Source of the DNA: Pontivivens ytuae
Lineage (GTDB): Bacteria; Pseudomonadota; Alphaproteobacteria; Rhodobacterales; Rhodobacteraceae
Length of the DNA stretch: 64,000 bases
Direction: 5' to 3'
Assembly: GCF_015679265.1 (NCBI RefSeq)
Contig: NZ_CP064942.1
Span: 3,948,001 to 4,012,000, forward strand
In this document: positions 27,572-35,506 of the stretch, piece after piece
How the letters are laid out: each line of letters begins with the position of its first letter
Numbering within the stretch: the first letter of the stretch is position 1
Notes under the pieces: model-generated
The model's input: the letters and a program-made list of their open reading frames with translations, nothing else
Told to the model about the DNA's origin: nothing
Database searches by the model: none
Position numbers and translations under genes: made by a program

Positions 27572-28135
27572 TCAGACCTGCATGATCTCTTCCTGTTTGG
27601 TTTCCAGGGCGGCGTCGATCTTCGCGATGTGCGACTTGGTGATCTCTTCGATTTCGTCAGTATAGACCTTCTGGTCGTCTTCTGCCATTCCCGCGGACTT
27701 GGCCTTTTTCACCTGGTCCATTCCGTCGCGGCGCACGTTGCGAACCGCGACACGGGCGTTCTCGGCATACTGGCCCGCGACCTTGGCGAGCTCGCGGCGG
27801 CGCTCCTCGTTCAGCTCCGGGATCGGCAGGCGCAGCGTCGTGCCGTCCATCACCGGGTTGATGCCGAGGCCCGCGTTGCGGATCGCCTTGTCGACCGCAC
27901 CCACCATCGACTTGTCCCACACGTTGACGGTGACCATGCGCGGCTCGGGCACGTTGATCGTGGCGACCTGATTGATCGGCATCATCGAGCCATAGGCATC
28001 GACCTCGACCACATCGAGCATGGAGGCCGAGGCGCGGCCCGTGCGCAGGCTCGCGAAGTCGCCGCGCAGGCTGGTAAGCGCGCCGTCCATGCGTTTGGCC
28101 AGCGCATCTGTATCGATGTCGATCTCTTCGGACAT
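27572..28135 (-). CDS. frr: Ribosome recycling factor
   Basis: 187 residues, normal length. With EF-G it splits post-termination ribosomes. The start contains [37 protein letters not shown]. The rest follows the family: [42 protein letters not shown], then [40 protein letters not shown]. Domain I is the long three-helix bundle, domain II the small beta domain. It lies 15 bp after pyrH. Confidence 0.97.
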   Translation of the reverse strand: MSEEIDIDTDALAKRMDGALTSLRGDFASLRTGRASASMLDVVEVDAYGSMMPINQVATINVPEPRMVTVNVWDKSMVGAVDKAIRNAGLGINPVMDGTTLRLPIPELNEERRRELAKVAGQYAENARVAVRNVRRDGMDQVKKAKSAGMAEDDQKVYTDEIEEITKSHIAKIDAALETKQEEIMQV

Positions 28136-28150
28136 GTATTCCCCTCGTCC

Positions 28151-28879
28151 TTATTGGCCCACCATGGTGAATTTTCCCTGACCGCTCAAGACCCCGGCCA
28201 GTCCGCCGGGCTCCGCGAGGGAAAAGACGATGATGGGCAGCCTGTTGTCCCGCGCCAGCGCAATGGCCGACGCGTCCATGACCTTGAGGTTCTTGGCCAG
28301 AACTTCGTCATAGGTCACGGTGTCGTAACGTTTCGCATCCGGGTTCGACTTCGGGTCGCTGTCATAGACGCCGTCAACCTGCGTCCCCTTGAAGATCGCC
28401 TGGCACTTCATCTCGTTGGCGCGCAGCGTCGCCGCCGTATCCGTCGTGAAGTACGGATTGCCGGTTCCGGCGGCGAAGATGCAGACCCGCTTCTTCTCCA
28501 GGTGGCGCACGGCGCGGCGGCGGATATAGGGCTCGCAGACCTGGTCCATCGGGATGGCGGAGATCACGCGGGTGTTGATGCCGAGCGCTTCCAGCGCGGA
28601 CTGCATGGCCAGTGCGTTCATCACGGTGGCCAGCATCCCCATGTAATCGGCCGTCGTCCGCTCCATCCCCTGCGCCGAGCCCTGGAGCCCGCGGAAGATG
28701 TTGCCGCCGCCGATCACCATGCAGACCTCGACGCCCATGGCGTGGATTTCCTGCACCTGCCGCGCGATCCGCTCCACCGTGGGAGGGTTGAGCCCGAAGC
28801 CCTGGTCGCCCATCAGCGCCTCGCCGGAGATCTTGAGCATGACGCGGGAATAGAGCGGCGCGGGCGTACCTTCCGGCAT
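28151..28879 (-). CDS. pyrH: Uridylate kinase
   Basis: 242 residues of the amino-acid-kinase fold. It phosphorylates UMP to UDP. Family segments are [86 protein letters not shown] and [26 protein letters not shown]. It is the first gene of the minus-strand envelope run that continues to lpxB at 17200, which starts with nucleotide and translation functions. Confidence 0.97.
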   Translation of the reverse strand: MPEGTPAPLYSRVMLKISGEALMGDQGFGLNPPTVERIARQVQEIHAMGVEVCMVIGGGNIFRGLQGSAQGMERTTADYMGMLATVMNALAMQSALEALGINTRVISAIPMDQVCEPYIRRRAVRHLEKKRVCIFAAGTGNPYFTTDTAATLRANEMKCQAIFKGTQVDGVYDSDPKSNPDAKRYDTVTYDEVLAKNLKVMDASAIALARDNRLPIIVFSLAEPGGLAGVLSGQGKFTMVGQ

Positions 28880-28955
28880 GGGCGAGTCTCCTGTGGCGGG
28901 TCGCGCGGACCCTGCCCGGAAACCCTGCCTGTTTCAACGGGAAAGCGAGCGGCAT

Positions 28956-29618
28956 TCACCGCGCGATGTAACGATCCAGCCGATGGTTGACCGTGAGAAA
29001 CAGGTTGAGCACGACGGCCCCCAGCAGCGACCAGCCCATGGCGTCGAGCGGCAGTACGGCAAGGCCGAGCGCGAAGATCGCGAGGTCGATGACGAGCTGC
29101 ACCAGCCCCGGTTTCCACCCCATCCGGTCCTGCAGGTAGAGCGCGAGGATACCCACCCCACCAAGGCTCGCGCGGTGGCGGAAGAGGCCGAGGAGGCCGA
29201 AGCCGATCAGCACGCCCCCGGTTATCGCGGCATAGGCGGGCGCGATGCCGCCGAGGCTGAGCCACTCGCCCTGCAAGGAGATCAGGGCCGACAGCGCGGT
29301 GATCGCCGCGAACGTCTTGAGCGTGAAGGACCAACCCATGCGCAGGATGGCGAGCACGTAGAACGGCGTGTTCAGCAGCCAGAACAGGAGGCCCGCGTCC
29401 CAGTTGGTCAGGTACGACAGCACCAGCGCCAGCCCCGCCATGCCCGAGGTCACCAGCCCCGCCGCCTGATAGAGCGCGAGGCCAAGCGCCGTCACGATCA
29501 CCCCCGCCGCGATCCCCTGCCCGTCCTCCAGCGCGGTATGCTCCGTCGCCGATCCCTCCCACTGCGCGTGGCGGCGGGCGAGCTGACCGGCTTCGTTGTT
29601 GCGGTGCAAAAGAGACAT
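28956..29618 (-). CDS. YitT-family membrane protein
   Basis: 220 residues with five or six predicted membrane helices, beginning after a 35-residue polar N-terminus. The GIAAGVIVTALGLALYQAAGLVTSGMAGLALVLSYLTNWD segment and GVLIGFGLLGLFRHRASLGGVGILALYLQDR match the DUF161/YitT fold. Its transported substrate or role is unknown in most bacteria. It lies 76 bp upstream of pyrH on the same strand, and could be read through into it. A palindromic repeat lies just upstream at 29666. Confidence 0.8.
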   Translation of the reverse strand: MSLLHRNNEAGQLARRHAQWEGSATEHTALEDGQGIAAGVIVTALGLALYQAAGLVTSGMAGLALVLSYLTNWDAGLLFWLLNTPFYVLAILRMGWSFTLKTFAAITALSALISLQGEWLSLGGIAPAYAAITGGVLIGFGLLGLFRHRASLGGVGILALYLQDRMGWKPGLVQLVIDLAIFALGLAVLPLDAMGWSLLGAVVLNLFLTVNHRLDRYIAR

Positions 29619-29665
29619 TCGGCAGACATTGCGCGATGCTGGCCGAGGTCAAGGTTTGGTGGTCA

Positions 29666-29686
29666 TCCCCGGGCTTGACCCGGGGA
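29666..29686. repeat. Palindromic intergenic repeat, single B-type module
   Basis: TCCCCGGGCTTGACCCGGGGA is an 8-bp perfect stem with a 5-base loop. It resembles module B of the composite repeats at 30144, 43493, 57161 and 58951 (CCCCGGATCAGGTCCGGGG and variants). It stands alone between yitT and the small gene at 29745. Confidence 0.6.
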
Positions 29687-29744
29687 TCTCCCGAAGCGGA
29701 GGGATGGCCGGACCACGATGTCGAGGACGGAACGGGAGAAGCCG

Positions 29745-30062
29745 ATGTCAGGCACCGACGAAAGCTGGCGACGCATCCTGACCCGCGCCGATTTCCGTGC
29801 GGCCTGCGCCGGCCGCACGTTCCGCATCGGCCCGGACCAGTTCACGATCCACGCCGACGGACGCCTGACCGGCCGCTTCGACGGGTTGGACCTGATCGGG
29901 ACCTGGACCTGGGAAGACGGCCTCTTCTGCCGGACCGCGACACTGGGTACCGAGGATCTCGGCGAGGACCGCGAGACCATAGAGGTGAACGGCAACCGGA
30001 TGCGCTACCGCGGCGACGGCGGGCACGGCGCGCCCCGGATCGCGACGGCTGATCCCAGGTGA
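29745..30062 (+). CDS. Hypothetical protein, small, GTW motif
   Basis: 105 residues from MSGTDESWRRILTRADFRAA; GGGAGAAG precedes ATG 29745, which is preferred over 29718. No signal peptide is seen. The centre, GRTFRIGPDQFTIHADGRLTG and then LIGTWTWEDGLFCRTATLG, looks beta-rich. A similar frame (GNTVYY..., DGYVAAD, LVGTWQLDGAGYC) occurs in the secreted protein at 32887, so both may belong to one loose family of small barrel-like proteins. I do not recognise a named family. Third codon positions are strongly GC-rich, supporting real coding. Confidence 0.6.
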   Translation: MSGTDESWRRILTRADFRAACAGRTFRIGPDQFTIHADGRLTGRFDGLDLIGTWTWEDGLFCRTATLGTEDLGEDRETIEVNGNRMRYRGDGGHGAPRIATADPR

Positions 30063-30143
30063 TGGGCTTGGCTGAGGAAGGAGCCGAACCCAGCAAGGTC
30101 CTATGCCGCTGGCCGGTCCAGCCCCGGGTGGCAACCCGCGCTG

Positions 30144-30221
30144 CCGTCCCGGCCGCAGCGCCGGGACCGCTCCGAACCGAAGCGCTTCGTGGCGAAAGGC
30201 CCCGGATCAAGTCCGGGGTGG
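30144..30221 (+). repeat. Composite palindromic repeat (modules A and B)
   Basis: Module A, GTCCCGG-N8-CCGGGAC (30146-30167), is followed after about 30 bp by AAAGG and module B, CCCCGGATCAAGTCCGGGG (30200-30218). The same A-then-B order occurs at 43493-43587 and 58951-59010, and inverted twice at 57161-57320. Confidence 0.75.
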
Positions 30222-30297
30222 TAGAACACCAAACAACACTCCCACCCGGCGGCACCGCCGGGCCGCGCCCGCCCCGGGCTCCGCCCGTTCACGCCTC

Positions 30298-30318
30298 AAA
30301 CGCTCCACTGGAGCGTTT
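30298..30318. repeat. Perfect 9-bp inverted repeat
   Basis: AAACGCTCC, a 3-base loop ACT, then GGAGCGTTT. There is no T-run directly after it, so it is not an obvious terminator; it may be a protein-binding palindrome or an mRNA 3' hairpin. Confidence 0.5.
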
Positions 30319-30397
30319 GCGAGACGGCGTTCACCCTCACCCCGCCTCGGAGGACGCGGCCCTCATCTCTTCGCACCGACGGCGTTTCCGACCTCCC

Positions 30398-30431
30398 AAA
30401 AGCAAAACGCCGCGCGATGTCTCGCGCGGCG
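30398..30431 (-). terminator. Rho-independent terminator of tsf
   Basis: On the minus strand a perfect 10-bp stem CGCCGCGCGA / TCGCGCGGCG with a GACA loop is followed by TTTTGCTTTT. It begins 25 bp after the tsf stop. Confidence 0.85.
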
Positions 30432-30455
30432 CCTTGATCAGTCCGTTGAAGGGGC

Positions 30456-31331
30456 TCAGCCGCCCATGGTCTTGGCGACCTCGGCTGCGAAGTCCTCTTC
30501 TTCCTTCTCGATGCCCTCGCCGACCTCGACGCGGGCGAAGCCGGTGATGGTCGCACCCGCGTCCTTGGCCGCCTGGCCCACGGTCACGTCTGGGTTCATC
30601 ACGAACTTCTGGTTCAGGAGGGTGACCTCCTCGAAGTACTTCTTCATCCGCCCGACGATCATCTTCTCGATCACCGCGTCGGGCTTGCCGCTTTCGCGGG
30701 CCTGCTCGGTCAGGACCTGCTTCTCGCGCTCAACGAGGGTCTGGTCGAGATCGTCTTCGGAGAGCGACGCCGGGTTGGTCGCCGCGACATGCATCGCGAC
30801 CTGCTTGCCGAAGGCCGCGTCGCCGCCGGTCATCGCGACGATCACGCCGATCTTGCCCATGCCGTCGGCCACCGCACCGTGCACGTAGGAGGCCACGACG
30901 TCGCCCTCGACCTTCGCCATGCGGCGCAGCGCCATGTTCTCACCGATCGTCGCGACCTTGTCGGTGACGACGTCCTTGACGGCCTTGCCGCCCAGATCCG
31001 CCTCGGCCAGCGCCTCGGTGGAGTCCACGCCCATGGCCACGCCTGCGATCGAGCCCACCATCTCCTGGAACTCGGCGTTGCGGGCGACGAAGTCGGTCTC
31101 GGAGTTCACCTCGACCGCGACGGCGGTGCCGCCGTCGGCCTTCACCGCGACGAGGCCCTCGGCCGCGGTCCGGCCGGATTTCTTGGCGGCCTTGGCGAGG
31201 CCCTTGGTGCGCAGCCAGTCCACGGCGGCTTCCATGTCGCCGTCGGTCTCGGTCAGCGCCTTCTTGGCGTCCATCATGCCTGCGCCGGTCTGATCGCGCA
31301 GTTCCTTCACCTGTGCAGCGGTGATTGCCAT
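30456..31331 (-). CDS. tsf: Translation elongation factor Ts
   Basis: 291 residues from [22 protein letters not shown]-Ts recycles EF-Tu by GDP release. The N-terminal UBA-like module runs to about 50 ([25 protein letters not shown]). The core has [17 protein letters not shown] and the Tu-contact loop around DFVARN, then [13 protein letters not shown] and [16 protein letters not shown]. The open frame extends to 31382, but ATG 31331 has AGGAGAC-type spacing and matches the family start. rpsB lies 76 bp upstream. Confidence 0.97.
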   Translation of the reverse strand: MAITAAQVKELRDQTGAGMMDAKKALTETDGDMEAAVDWLRTKGLAKAAKKSGRTAAEGLVAVKADGGTAVAVEVNSETDFVARNAEFQEMVGSIAGVAMGVDSTEALAEADLGGKAVKDVVTDKVATIGENMALRRMAKVEGDVVASYVHGAVADGMGKIGVIVAMTGGDAAFGKQVAMHVAATNPASLSEDDLDQTLVEREKQVLTEQARESGKPDAVIEKMIVGRMKKYFEEVTLLNQKFVMNPDVTVGQAAKDAGATITGFARVEVGEGIEKEEEDFAAEVAKTMGG

Positions 31332-31406
31332 TGCCTGTCTCCTGAATGGAACGTCCGCGCCCCCGCTACCGGGGACGCGCAAAGGATTTGTGACGGTGGG
31401 CGTGGC

Positions 31407-32183
31407 TTACGCCTCGGCCGGGGTCTCTTCGGCGGCGACGGCCTCTTCCTCGAAGCCCTCTTCCATCTCGCCGAGGTCGACGCCGGCAGCACCGAGCTGC
31501 TCGGACATGCCGTCAAGCGCCGCGCGGGCGATCAGCTCGCAGTAGAGCGCGATGGCACGGGCCGCATCGTCATTCCCCGGGATCGGGTAGTCGATGCCCT
31601 CGGGGTTGGAGTTGGTGTCGAGCACCGCGATGACCGGAATGCCGAGCTTCTTGGCTTCCTGGATGGCGAGCTGCTCCTTGTTCGTGTCGATCACGAAGAT
31701 GAGGTCGGGCACGCCGCCCATGTCGCGGATGCCGCCGAGCGATGCGGTCAGCTTCGCCTGCTCACGGTCGAGCTGCAGGCGCTCCTTCTTGGTGAAGCCC
31801 GATGCGCCCTCGCCGAGCTGCTCATCCAGCGTCTTCATCCGCGCGATGGAGTTCGACACGGTCTTCCAGTTGGTGAGCGTGCCGCCGAGCCAGCGGTGGT
31901 TCATGTAGTACTGCGCGCAGCGCTCCGCGGCCTCGGCCACGGCCTTCTGGGCCTGGCGCTTGGTGCCGACGAAGAGGATGCGGCCACCTTTCGCGACGGT
32001 CTGCTGGACGGCATTGAGTGCCGCGTCGAGCAGCGGAACCGTCTGCGTCAGGTCCATGATGTGGATGCCGTTGCGCTCGCCGTAGATGTACTGACCCATG
32101 CGGGGGTTCCAGCGGTGCGTCTGGTGGCCAAAGTGAACGCCAGCTTCCAAAAGCTGACGAAGCGTGAACTCGGGAAGAGCCAT
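31407..32183 (-). CDS. rpsB: 30S ribosomal protein S2
   Basis: 258 residues. The family start is [44 protein letters not shown]. Later segments are [43 protein letters not shown] and [53 protein letters not shown]. An acidic tail rich in Glu and Ala ends the protein. The gene precedes tsf, as in nearly all bacteria. A hairpin covers its ribosome binding site (see 32194-32225), suggesting autoregulation by S2. Confidence 0.98.
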   Translation of the reverse strand: MALPEFTLRQLLEAGVHFGHQTHRWNPRMGQYIYGERNGIHIMDLTQTVPLLDAALNAVQQTVAKGGRILFVGTKRQAQKAVAEAAERCAQYYMNHRWLGGTLTNWKTVSNSIARMKTLDEQLGEGASGFTKKERLQLDREQAKLTASLGGIRDMGGVPDLIFVIDTNKEQLAIQEAKKLGIPVIAVLDTNSNPEGIDYPIPGNDDAARAIALYCELIARAALDGMSEQLGAAGVDLGEMEEGFEEEAVAAEETPAEA

Positions 32184-32193
32184 TCGTCCATTT

Positions 32194-32225
32194 CCTTTCC
32201 GGTTTCGCCTCGGCGAGGGGAAAGG
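32194..32225 (-). promoter_or_regulatory. rpsB leader hairpin covering the ribosome binding site
   Basis: On the minus strand CCTTTCC (32219-32225) pairs with GGAAAGG (32194-32200), and inside it TCGCC pairs with GGCGA. GGAAAGG is also the Shine-Dalgarno of rpsB, 10 bases before its ATG. Folding would hide it. Ribosomal protein leaders often regulate this way, and rpsB is autoregulated in E. coli; that this hairpin does so is inference. Confidence 0.5.
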
Positions 32226-32306
32226 ACCATCTGGCCCAACCGGTGGACGCCTCGGGATGTCTCCCCGAACCGCCCGCCCCCGCCTGCGGGATTGAGTAGC
32301 GGTGCG

Positions 32307-32768
32307 TTACTCGGGTTCGGCGCCGGTTGCAAGGGGCTGCGGCGCGGTTTCGTGCGTCACCAGCGCGAGCGCCCGGCGCAGCGCCTCCATCCCGTCGGGG
32401 CCGAGGCGGTCGAGGAGCTTCGCCTGGAGCTCGCGTTTCACCTGCGACATCGCCGCATTCATCTCCCGCCCCTTCGCGGTGCGGCGCACGAGGCGCTTCC
32501 GCCCGTCATCCGGGTCCGGCACGATTTCGAGGTAGCCGCGACGGACCAGCGCGTGCACCTGCTCGTGCGCGGCCTGGCGCGAGACATGGCGGCGGCGCGC
32601 GAGGTCGGAGAGCGCGATGCCCCCGGGCCCGATCAGCACCAGCGTGTCGCTGTCCGCCACGGTGACATCGCCGAAGCCATGGTCGGCAAGGCCCGCATAC
32701 ATCGCAGCCTTGTAGGCCTCGAAGGCCAGCCAGAGGTCTACCCCGACATGATCGACACGCTTGTCCAT
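32307..32768 (-). CDS. MarR-family transcriptional regulator
   Basis: About 153 residues from MDKRVDHVGVDLWLAFEAY; ATG 32810 would add 14 residues but overlaps the first operator palindrome. The winged helix-turn-helix is IALSDLARRRHVSRQAAHEQVHALVRRGYLEIVPDPDDGRKRLVRRTAKG (about 65-115), with the wing DPDDGRKR typical of MarR. C-terminal helices would form the dimer. It is divergent from a small secreted protein. The two palindromes between them (32811 and 32848) are the likely binding sites, so it probably represses that gene and itself. Confidence 0.88.
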   Translation of the reverse strand: MDKRVDHVGVDLWLAFEAYKAAMYAGLADHGFGDVTVADSDTLVLIGPGGIALSDLARRRHVSRQAAHEQVHALVRRGYLEIVPDPDDGRKRLVRRTAKGREMNAAMSQVKRELQAKLLDRLGPDGMEALRRALALVTHETAPQPLATGAEPE

Positions 32769-32810
32769 GGAGCCGTTGTTCCAGAGCGGCGGCTCAGGCG
32801 CAAGGCACAT

Positions 32811-32827
32811 TGTCAGGTAACTTGACA
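32811..32827. promoter_or_regulatory. MarR operator candidate 1
   Basis: TGTCAGG-TAA-CTTGACA, an inverted repeat (TGTCA/TGACA). It is the same pattern as site 2, GTCAGG-N3-CTTGAC. Their centres lie 37 bp apart in the divergent promoter of the MarR gene and the secreted protein gene. Confidence 0.65.
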
Positions 32828-32847
32828 GAATCGCCTTGCGCAGAGAT

Positions 32848-32864
32848 CGTCAGGATGCTTGACG
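32848..32864. promoter_or_regulatory. MarR operator candidate 2
   Basis: CGTCAGG-ATG-CTTGACG, an inverted repeat (CGTCA/TGACG) sharing GTCAGG-N3-CTTGAC with site 1. It lies 22 bp before the ATG of the secreted protein gene at 32887, where a bound dimer would block transcription. Confidence 0.65.
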
Positions 32865-32886
32865 ATATTCGGTAAGGAGATATCCG

Positions 32887-33285
32887 ATGAAAGGACCGAT
32901 CATGGCCACCCTGCTCACCCTCGGTGCGGCGGCTGCATCTGCGGAGACGCCTCTCGACAGCGCGCAGCTCGACGGGCTGCTGACCGGAAACACAGTCTAC
33001 TACACGCTCGGCCCCGGGGGTCCGGGCGGGCCGAATGGCGGCGAGGCGCCGATGTTCTACGGGCCGGACGGCTACGTCGCCGCGGACCTGCCGAACGGCG
33101 TGAAACTTGTCGGCACGTGGCAGCTTGACGGCGCAGGCTATTGCGTCGACTGGGAAAACGGGCCGCGCGGCAGTTGCACCGTGGTGCACAAGCGGGACGG
33201 CGCGATCCTCACGCTCGACCGGACGAGCGGTGAGAGCCGGGGCGACATCGCGCGGATCGTGCCGGGCAATCCGGAGGCGCTTTGA
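32887..33285 (+). CDS. Hypothetical secreted protein
   Basis: 132 residues. The start MKGPIMATLLTLGAAAASAETPL is a signal peptide with cleavage after ASA. A very good Shine-Dalgarno (TAAGGAGATAT) precedes ATG 32887. The mature part is Gly/Pro-rich at first (LGPGGPGGPNGGEAP), then has GPDGYVAADLPNGVKLVGTWQLDGAGYC and two more cysteines that could form a disulphide. The GTW...DG.YC pattern recalls the cytoplasmic-looking protein at 29745. No named family is recognised. Divergent MarR control suggests induction by a chemical signal. Confidence 0.7.
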   Translation: MKGPIMATLLTLGAAAASAETPLDSAQLDGLLTGNTVYYTLGPGGPGGPNGGEAPMFYGPDGYVAADLPNGVKLVGTWQLDGAGYCVDWENGPRGSCTVVHKRDGAILTLDRTSGESRGDIARIVPGNPEAL

Positions 33286-33324
33286 CGCCTCCTCGGCCGT
33301 CCCATCCGGGGCGGCCAGACCGGA

Positions 33325-33846
33325 TCAGGCGGCGCCGACCGGGCGCAGGCCAGCGGATTTCGGGGCAGCGGCGATCTCGCCCTGCTCCGTCACCATGTCG
33401 GCGAGGCGCTGAAGTTCGGGGGACATCTTGTCCTGGGCCAGCGCCCGCAGGCGATGCGGCAGGCGGCCCATCGCTCCTTGCGCACCGCCACATTGCGCGA
33501 CGATCCAGGCGGCGACGGCGACGATGGCGTCGGTCTCTTCAGGATCCGTGGCGAAGAGGCGGCGCGCCTCGCGCAGGATCGACTGCTGTTCCAGCGGATC
33601 GGTGCGGCCCTCGACCTCGGCCAGCGCGATCAGGATGGCTGCGCCTGCGATCCGCGGATCCTCAATGGTATCAACCGGATGAACGCCGGCCTTGCAGCGA
33701 TAGTCGACGCGGAACGCCGCAACCTGCACTTCGTCCGTTGCCCCCGCGATCTCACCGGCCTGAATGCAGAGCGCGCGCAGCCACACCCAGTAAAGTGCGC
33801 ATGCAACCAGCCCCGCCAATGCGAAGAGTATCGTCGTCGTGGTCAT
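33325..33846 (-). CDS. Membrane-anchored TerB-like protein, paralogue 1
   Basis: 173 residues from MTTTTILFALAGLVACALYWVW, one N-terminal membrane helix; GGGGGGAAAC lies upstream of ATG 33846. Then follows a soluble domain with GVHPVDTIEDPRIAGAAILIALAEVEGRTDPLEQQSILREARRLFATDPEETDAIVAVAAWIVAQCGGAQGAMGRL in order. The next two genes upstream (34172 and 34852) have the same plan: N-terminal helix, HP-D-I-DPRIA motif, acidic helical core. This copy is the most divergent. The helical core with an acidic DG-type loop recalls TerB domains, an inference. Function is unknown. Confidence 0.65.
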   Translation of the reverse strand: MTTTTILFALAGLVACALYWVWLRALCIQAGEIAGATDEVQVAAFRVDYRCKAGVHPVDTIEDPRIAGAAILIALAEVEGRTDPLEQQSILREARRLFATDPEETDAIVAVAAWIVAQCGGAQGAMGRLPHRLRALAQDKMSPELQRLADMVTEQGEIAAAPKSAGLRPVGAA

Positions 33847-34171
33847 CTGTTTCCCCCCGGAACTCCACTTATTGTGGGAGACCTTGCCCGCACCCTTGGG
33901 CAAGAATGAGACAAAACCGGGGCGGGAACGCGTCGTTTCAATCAATCGGCGCGGTTGTATTGCGACCCGGCTGTCCTCGTTCGGCGCGTCTCCTGCCACG
34001 CCCAACGCCCCTCGTCCATATCGACGAACGGTTAATGAAAACTTTCGTTACGGCATGAGTGATTTCGGCGGTGTGCCGCCGATCTTCAAGCGCGGGGGCT
34101 GTCACTGCGACAAAACGCATCGCGACCGGAGGTCCCTCCGGTCGCGGCGCGGACCTGCCCGGCAGGTCGGA
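33847..34171. other. Intergenic region between TerB-like paralogues 1 and 2, no gene seen
   Basis: About 325 bp. It includes the upstream region of paralogue 1 and the terminator of paralogue 2 at 34115-34146. A plus-strand open frame crosses it but has no ribosome binding site or recognisable protein. Confidence 0.55.
34115..34146 (-). terminator. Terminator of TerB-like paralogue 2
   Basis: A perfect 12-bp stem CGCGACCGGAGG / CCTCCGGTCGCG with a 2-base centre (34121-34146). On the minus strand it is followed by ATGCGTTTTG, a short T-run. It lies 25 bp after the stop of the gene at 34172. Confidence 0.7.
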
Positions 34172-34699
34172 TCAGTGGGCGATCACCCGCCGGATGTCGG
34201 CGATCGCCTCGCCCATCTCATCGGATTCGGCGCGGTGAGCGGCGGCGCTCACCGCCTCCGACATCGCGACGAGATCGGGCAGCACCGCGGGGCCGGAGAG
34301 CCAGCGCAGACGACGCGCGAGACGGTGCATCGCGGGATGCGGCCCCTCGCACTGCTCCACGAGCCAACGCCCGATGGAGATCAGCTCGTCAGCCTCATCG
34401 GAGTCGATGTCGAAGACGCGCTGCACCTCCGCATGGATCACCTCCATCTCGGGTGCGGACACGCCGCCCTGGCTTTGCGACAGGGCAATGAGAAGGCCGG
34501 TGGCGGCGATGCGCGGATCATCGACGCTGTCGCCCGGATGCACATCGGCATGCTGGCGATAGCCGAAACGTTGCGCCGCAGTGCGCACGTCGCGCGCCGC
34601 GGCGATCAGATCACGACCGAGACCCGGCGTGATGCGGAGCCTCAAATAGAATAGAGCAGCCAGCCCGACGAGGCCGGCAAAAGGGATAAGGGGGGACAT
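34172..34699 (-). CDS. Membrane-anchored TerB-like protein, paralogue 2
   Basis: 175 residues. One N-terminal membrane helix (SPLIPFAGLVGLAALFYLRLR) precedes a helical domain with RFGYRQHADVHPGDSVDDPRIAATGLLIALSQSQGG, then EVQRVFDIDSDEADELISIGRWLVEQCEGPHPAMHRLARRLR. It matches paralogue 3 over nearly its whole length (HPGDS-DDPRIAATGLLIA, RVFDI-S-EADELI-GRW). The AT-richer 150 bp upstream separates it from paralogue 3, and a terminator follows, so it may be its own transcript. I recognise no named function. TerB-like fold is inferred from the helical pattern with an acidic loop. Confidence 0.7.
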   Translation of the reverse strand: MSPLIPFAGLVGLAALFYLRLRITPGLGRDLIAAARDVRTAAQRFGYRQHADVHPGDSVDDPRIAATGLLIALSQSQGGVSAPEMEVIHAEVQRVFDIDSDEADELISIGRWLVEQCEGPHPAMHRLARRLRWLSGPAVLPDLVAMSEAVSAAAHRAESDEMGEAIADIRRVIAH

Positions 34700-34851
34700 G
34701 GCGGCAATCCCGGTTTGTTCGCATTGATAGCGAAAAACAGCCTACCACCGAGAATGCGGCAAGAATTTGACCAATTTTACTCAACCGTTGATTGAGCGGA
34801 TTTTCGCCGAAAAGTGACGTAGCGTCACCACACCCCCGGGCCGCCTTGGTT

Positions 34852-35373
34852 TCAGTTCGCAATCGTCCGGCGTATCTGCGCGATGGCCTCCTGTGCCTCG
34901 ATATTGTTGCCGCCGACCGCCGCCACGGCCGACCCCATCTTCATCAGGTCCGGCAGCACGTCGCCGCCCGCCAGCACCCGCAACCGCTTTGCGAGACGCC
35001 GCAGGGCCGGTTGCGCGCCGCCGCACTGCCCGATGACCCAGCGCCCGACGGCGATAAGCTCGTCTGCCTCTTCGGACGCGATATCGAAGACCCGCTGGAT
35101 CTCCAGCCGGACGGCCTCGAGCTCCGCCGCCGTCAGCGCGCCGTCCGATTCTGCGATTGCAATCAACAGCCCCGTCGCCGCGATACGCGGATCGTCGATG
35201 CTGTCGCCGGGATGGACGTTGTGCTTGCGCCGGTATCCGAAGCGCCGCGCCGCCAGCCGCACATCGTTCGCCGCATCGAGCAGTTCGCCGCCCATCTCGC
35301 GCGCCGCCTTGATCCGCCAGTACCAGATGGCCGCAGCACCGATGGCACCCAGCAACATGATCAGGATCGGCAT
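34852..35373 (-). CDS. Membrane-anchored TerB-like protein, paralogue 3
   Basis: 173 residues. The N-terminal helix is MPILIMLLGAIGAAAIWYW, followed by a basic linker. The soluble domain has RFGYRRKHNVHPGDSIDDPRIAATGLLIAIAESDGALTAAELEAVRLE, then IQRVFDIASEEADELIAVGRWVIGQCGGAQPALRRLAKRLRVLAGGD. The AESDGALTAAELEAV stretch is the clearest TerB-like text of the three (acidic DG followed by helix start and Glu). It could tether a metal-binding helical domain to the inner membrane. Function is unknown; the three copies probably arose by tandem duplication. Confidence 0.7.
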   Translation of the reverse strand: MPILIMLLGAIGAAAIWYWRIKAAREMGGELLDAANDVRLAARRFGYRRKHNVHPGDSIDDPRIAATGLLIAIAESDGALTAAELEAVRLEIQRVFDIASEEADELIAVGRWVIGQCGGAQPALRRLAKRLRVLAGGDVLPDLMKMGSAVAAVGGNNIEAQEAIAQIRRTIAN

Positions 35374-35506
35374 CGAGAAGGTCCCCTACCCACGTGTCCC
35401 CCGGGCGCAACCTATACGGGCAGTTGTGGCGGGAATGGGGCAGGTGCGGCGCGTGATGCGCGCGTGCCCCCGGCGTTGCATCCGCGCAACGCCGGGGACG
35501 GTGGCG

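Larger units (their letters stand above)
30063..30455. other. Gene-free convergent interval with repeats and terminator
   Basis: This 393-bp gap between the plus-strand hypothetical gene and tsf (minus) contains no supported gene. It holds a composite palindromic repeat (30144-30221), a GC-rich hairpin around 30246-30260, a perfect palindrome AAACGCTCC-ACT-GGAGCGTTT (30298-30318), and the tsf terminator (30398-30431). Confidence 0.7.
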
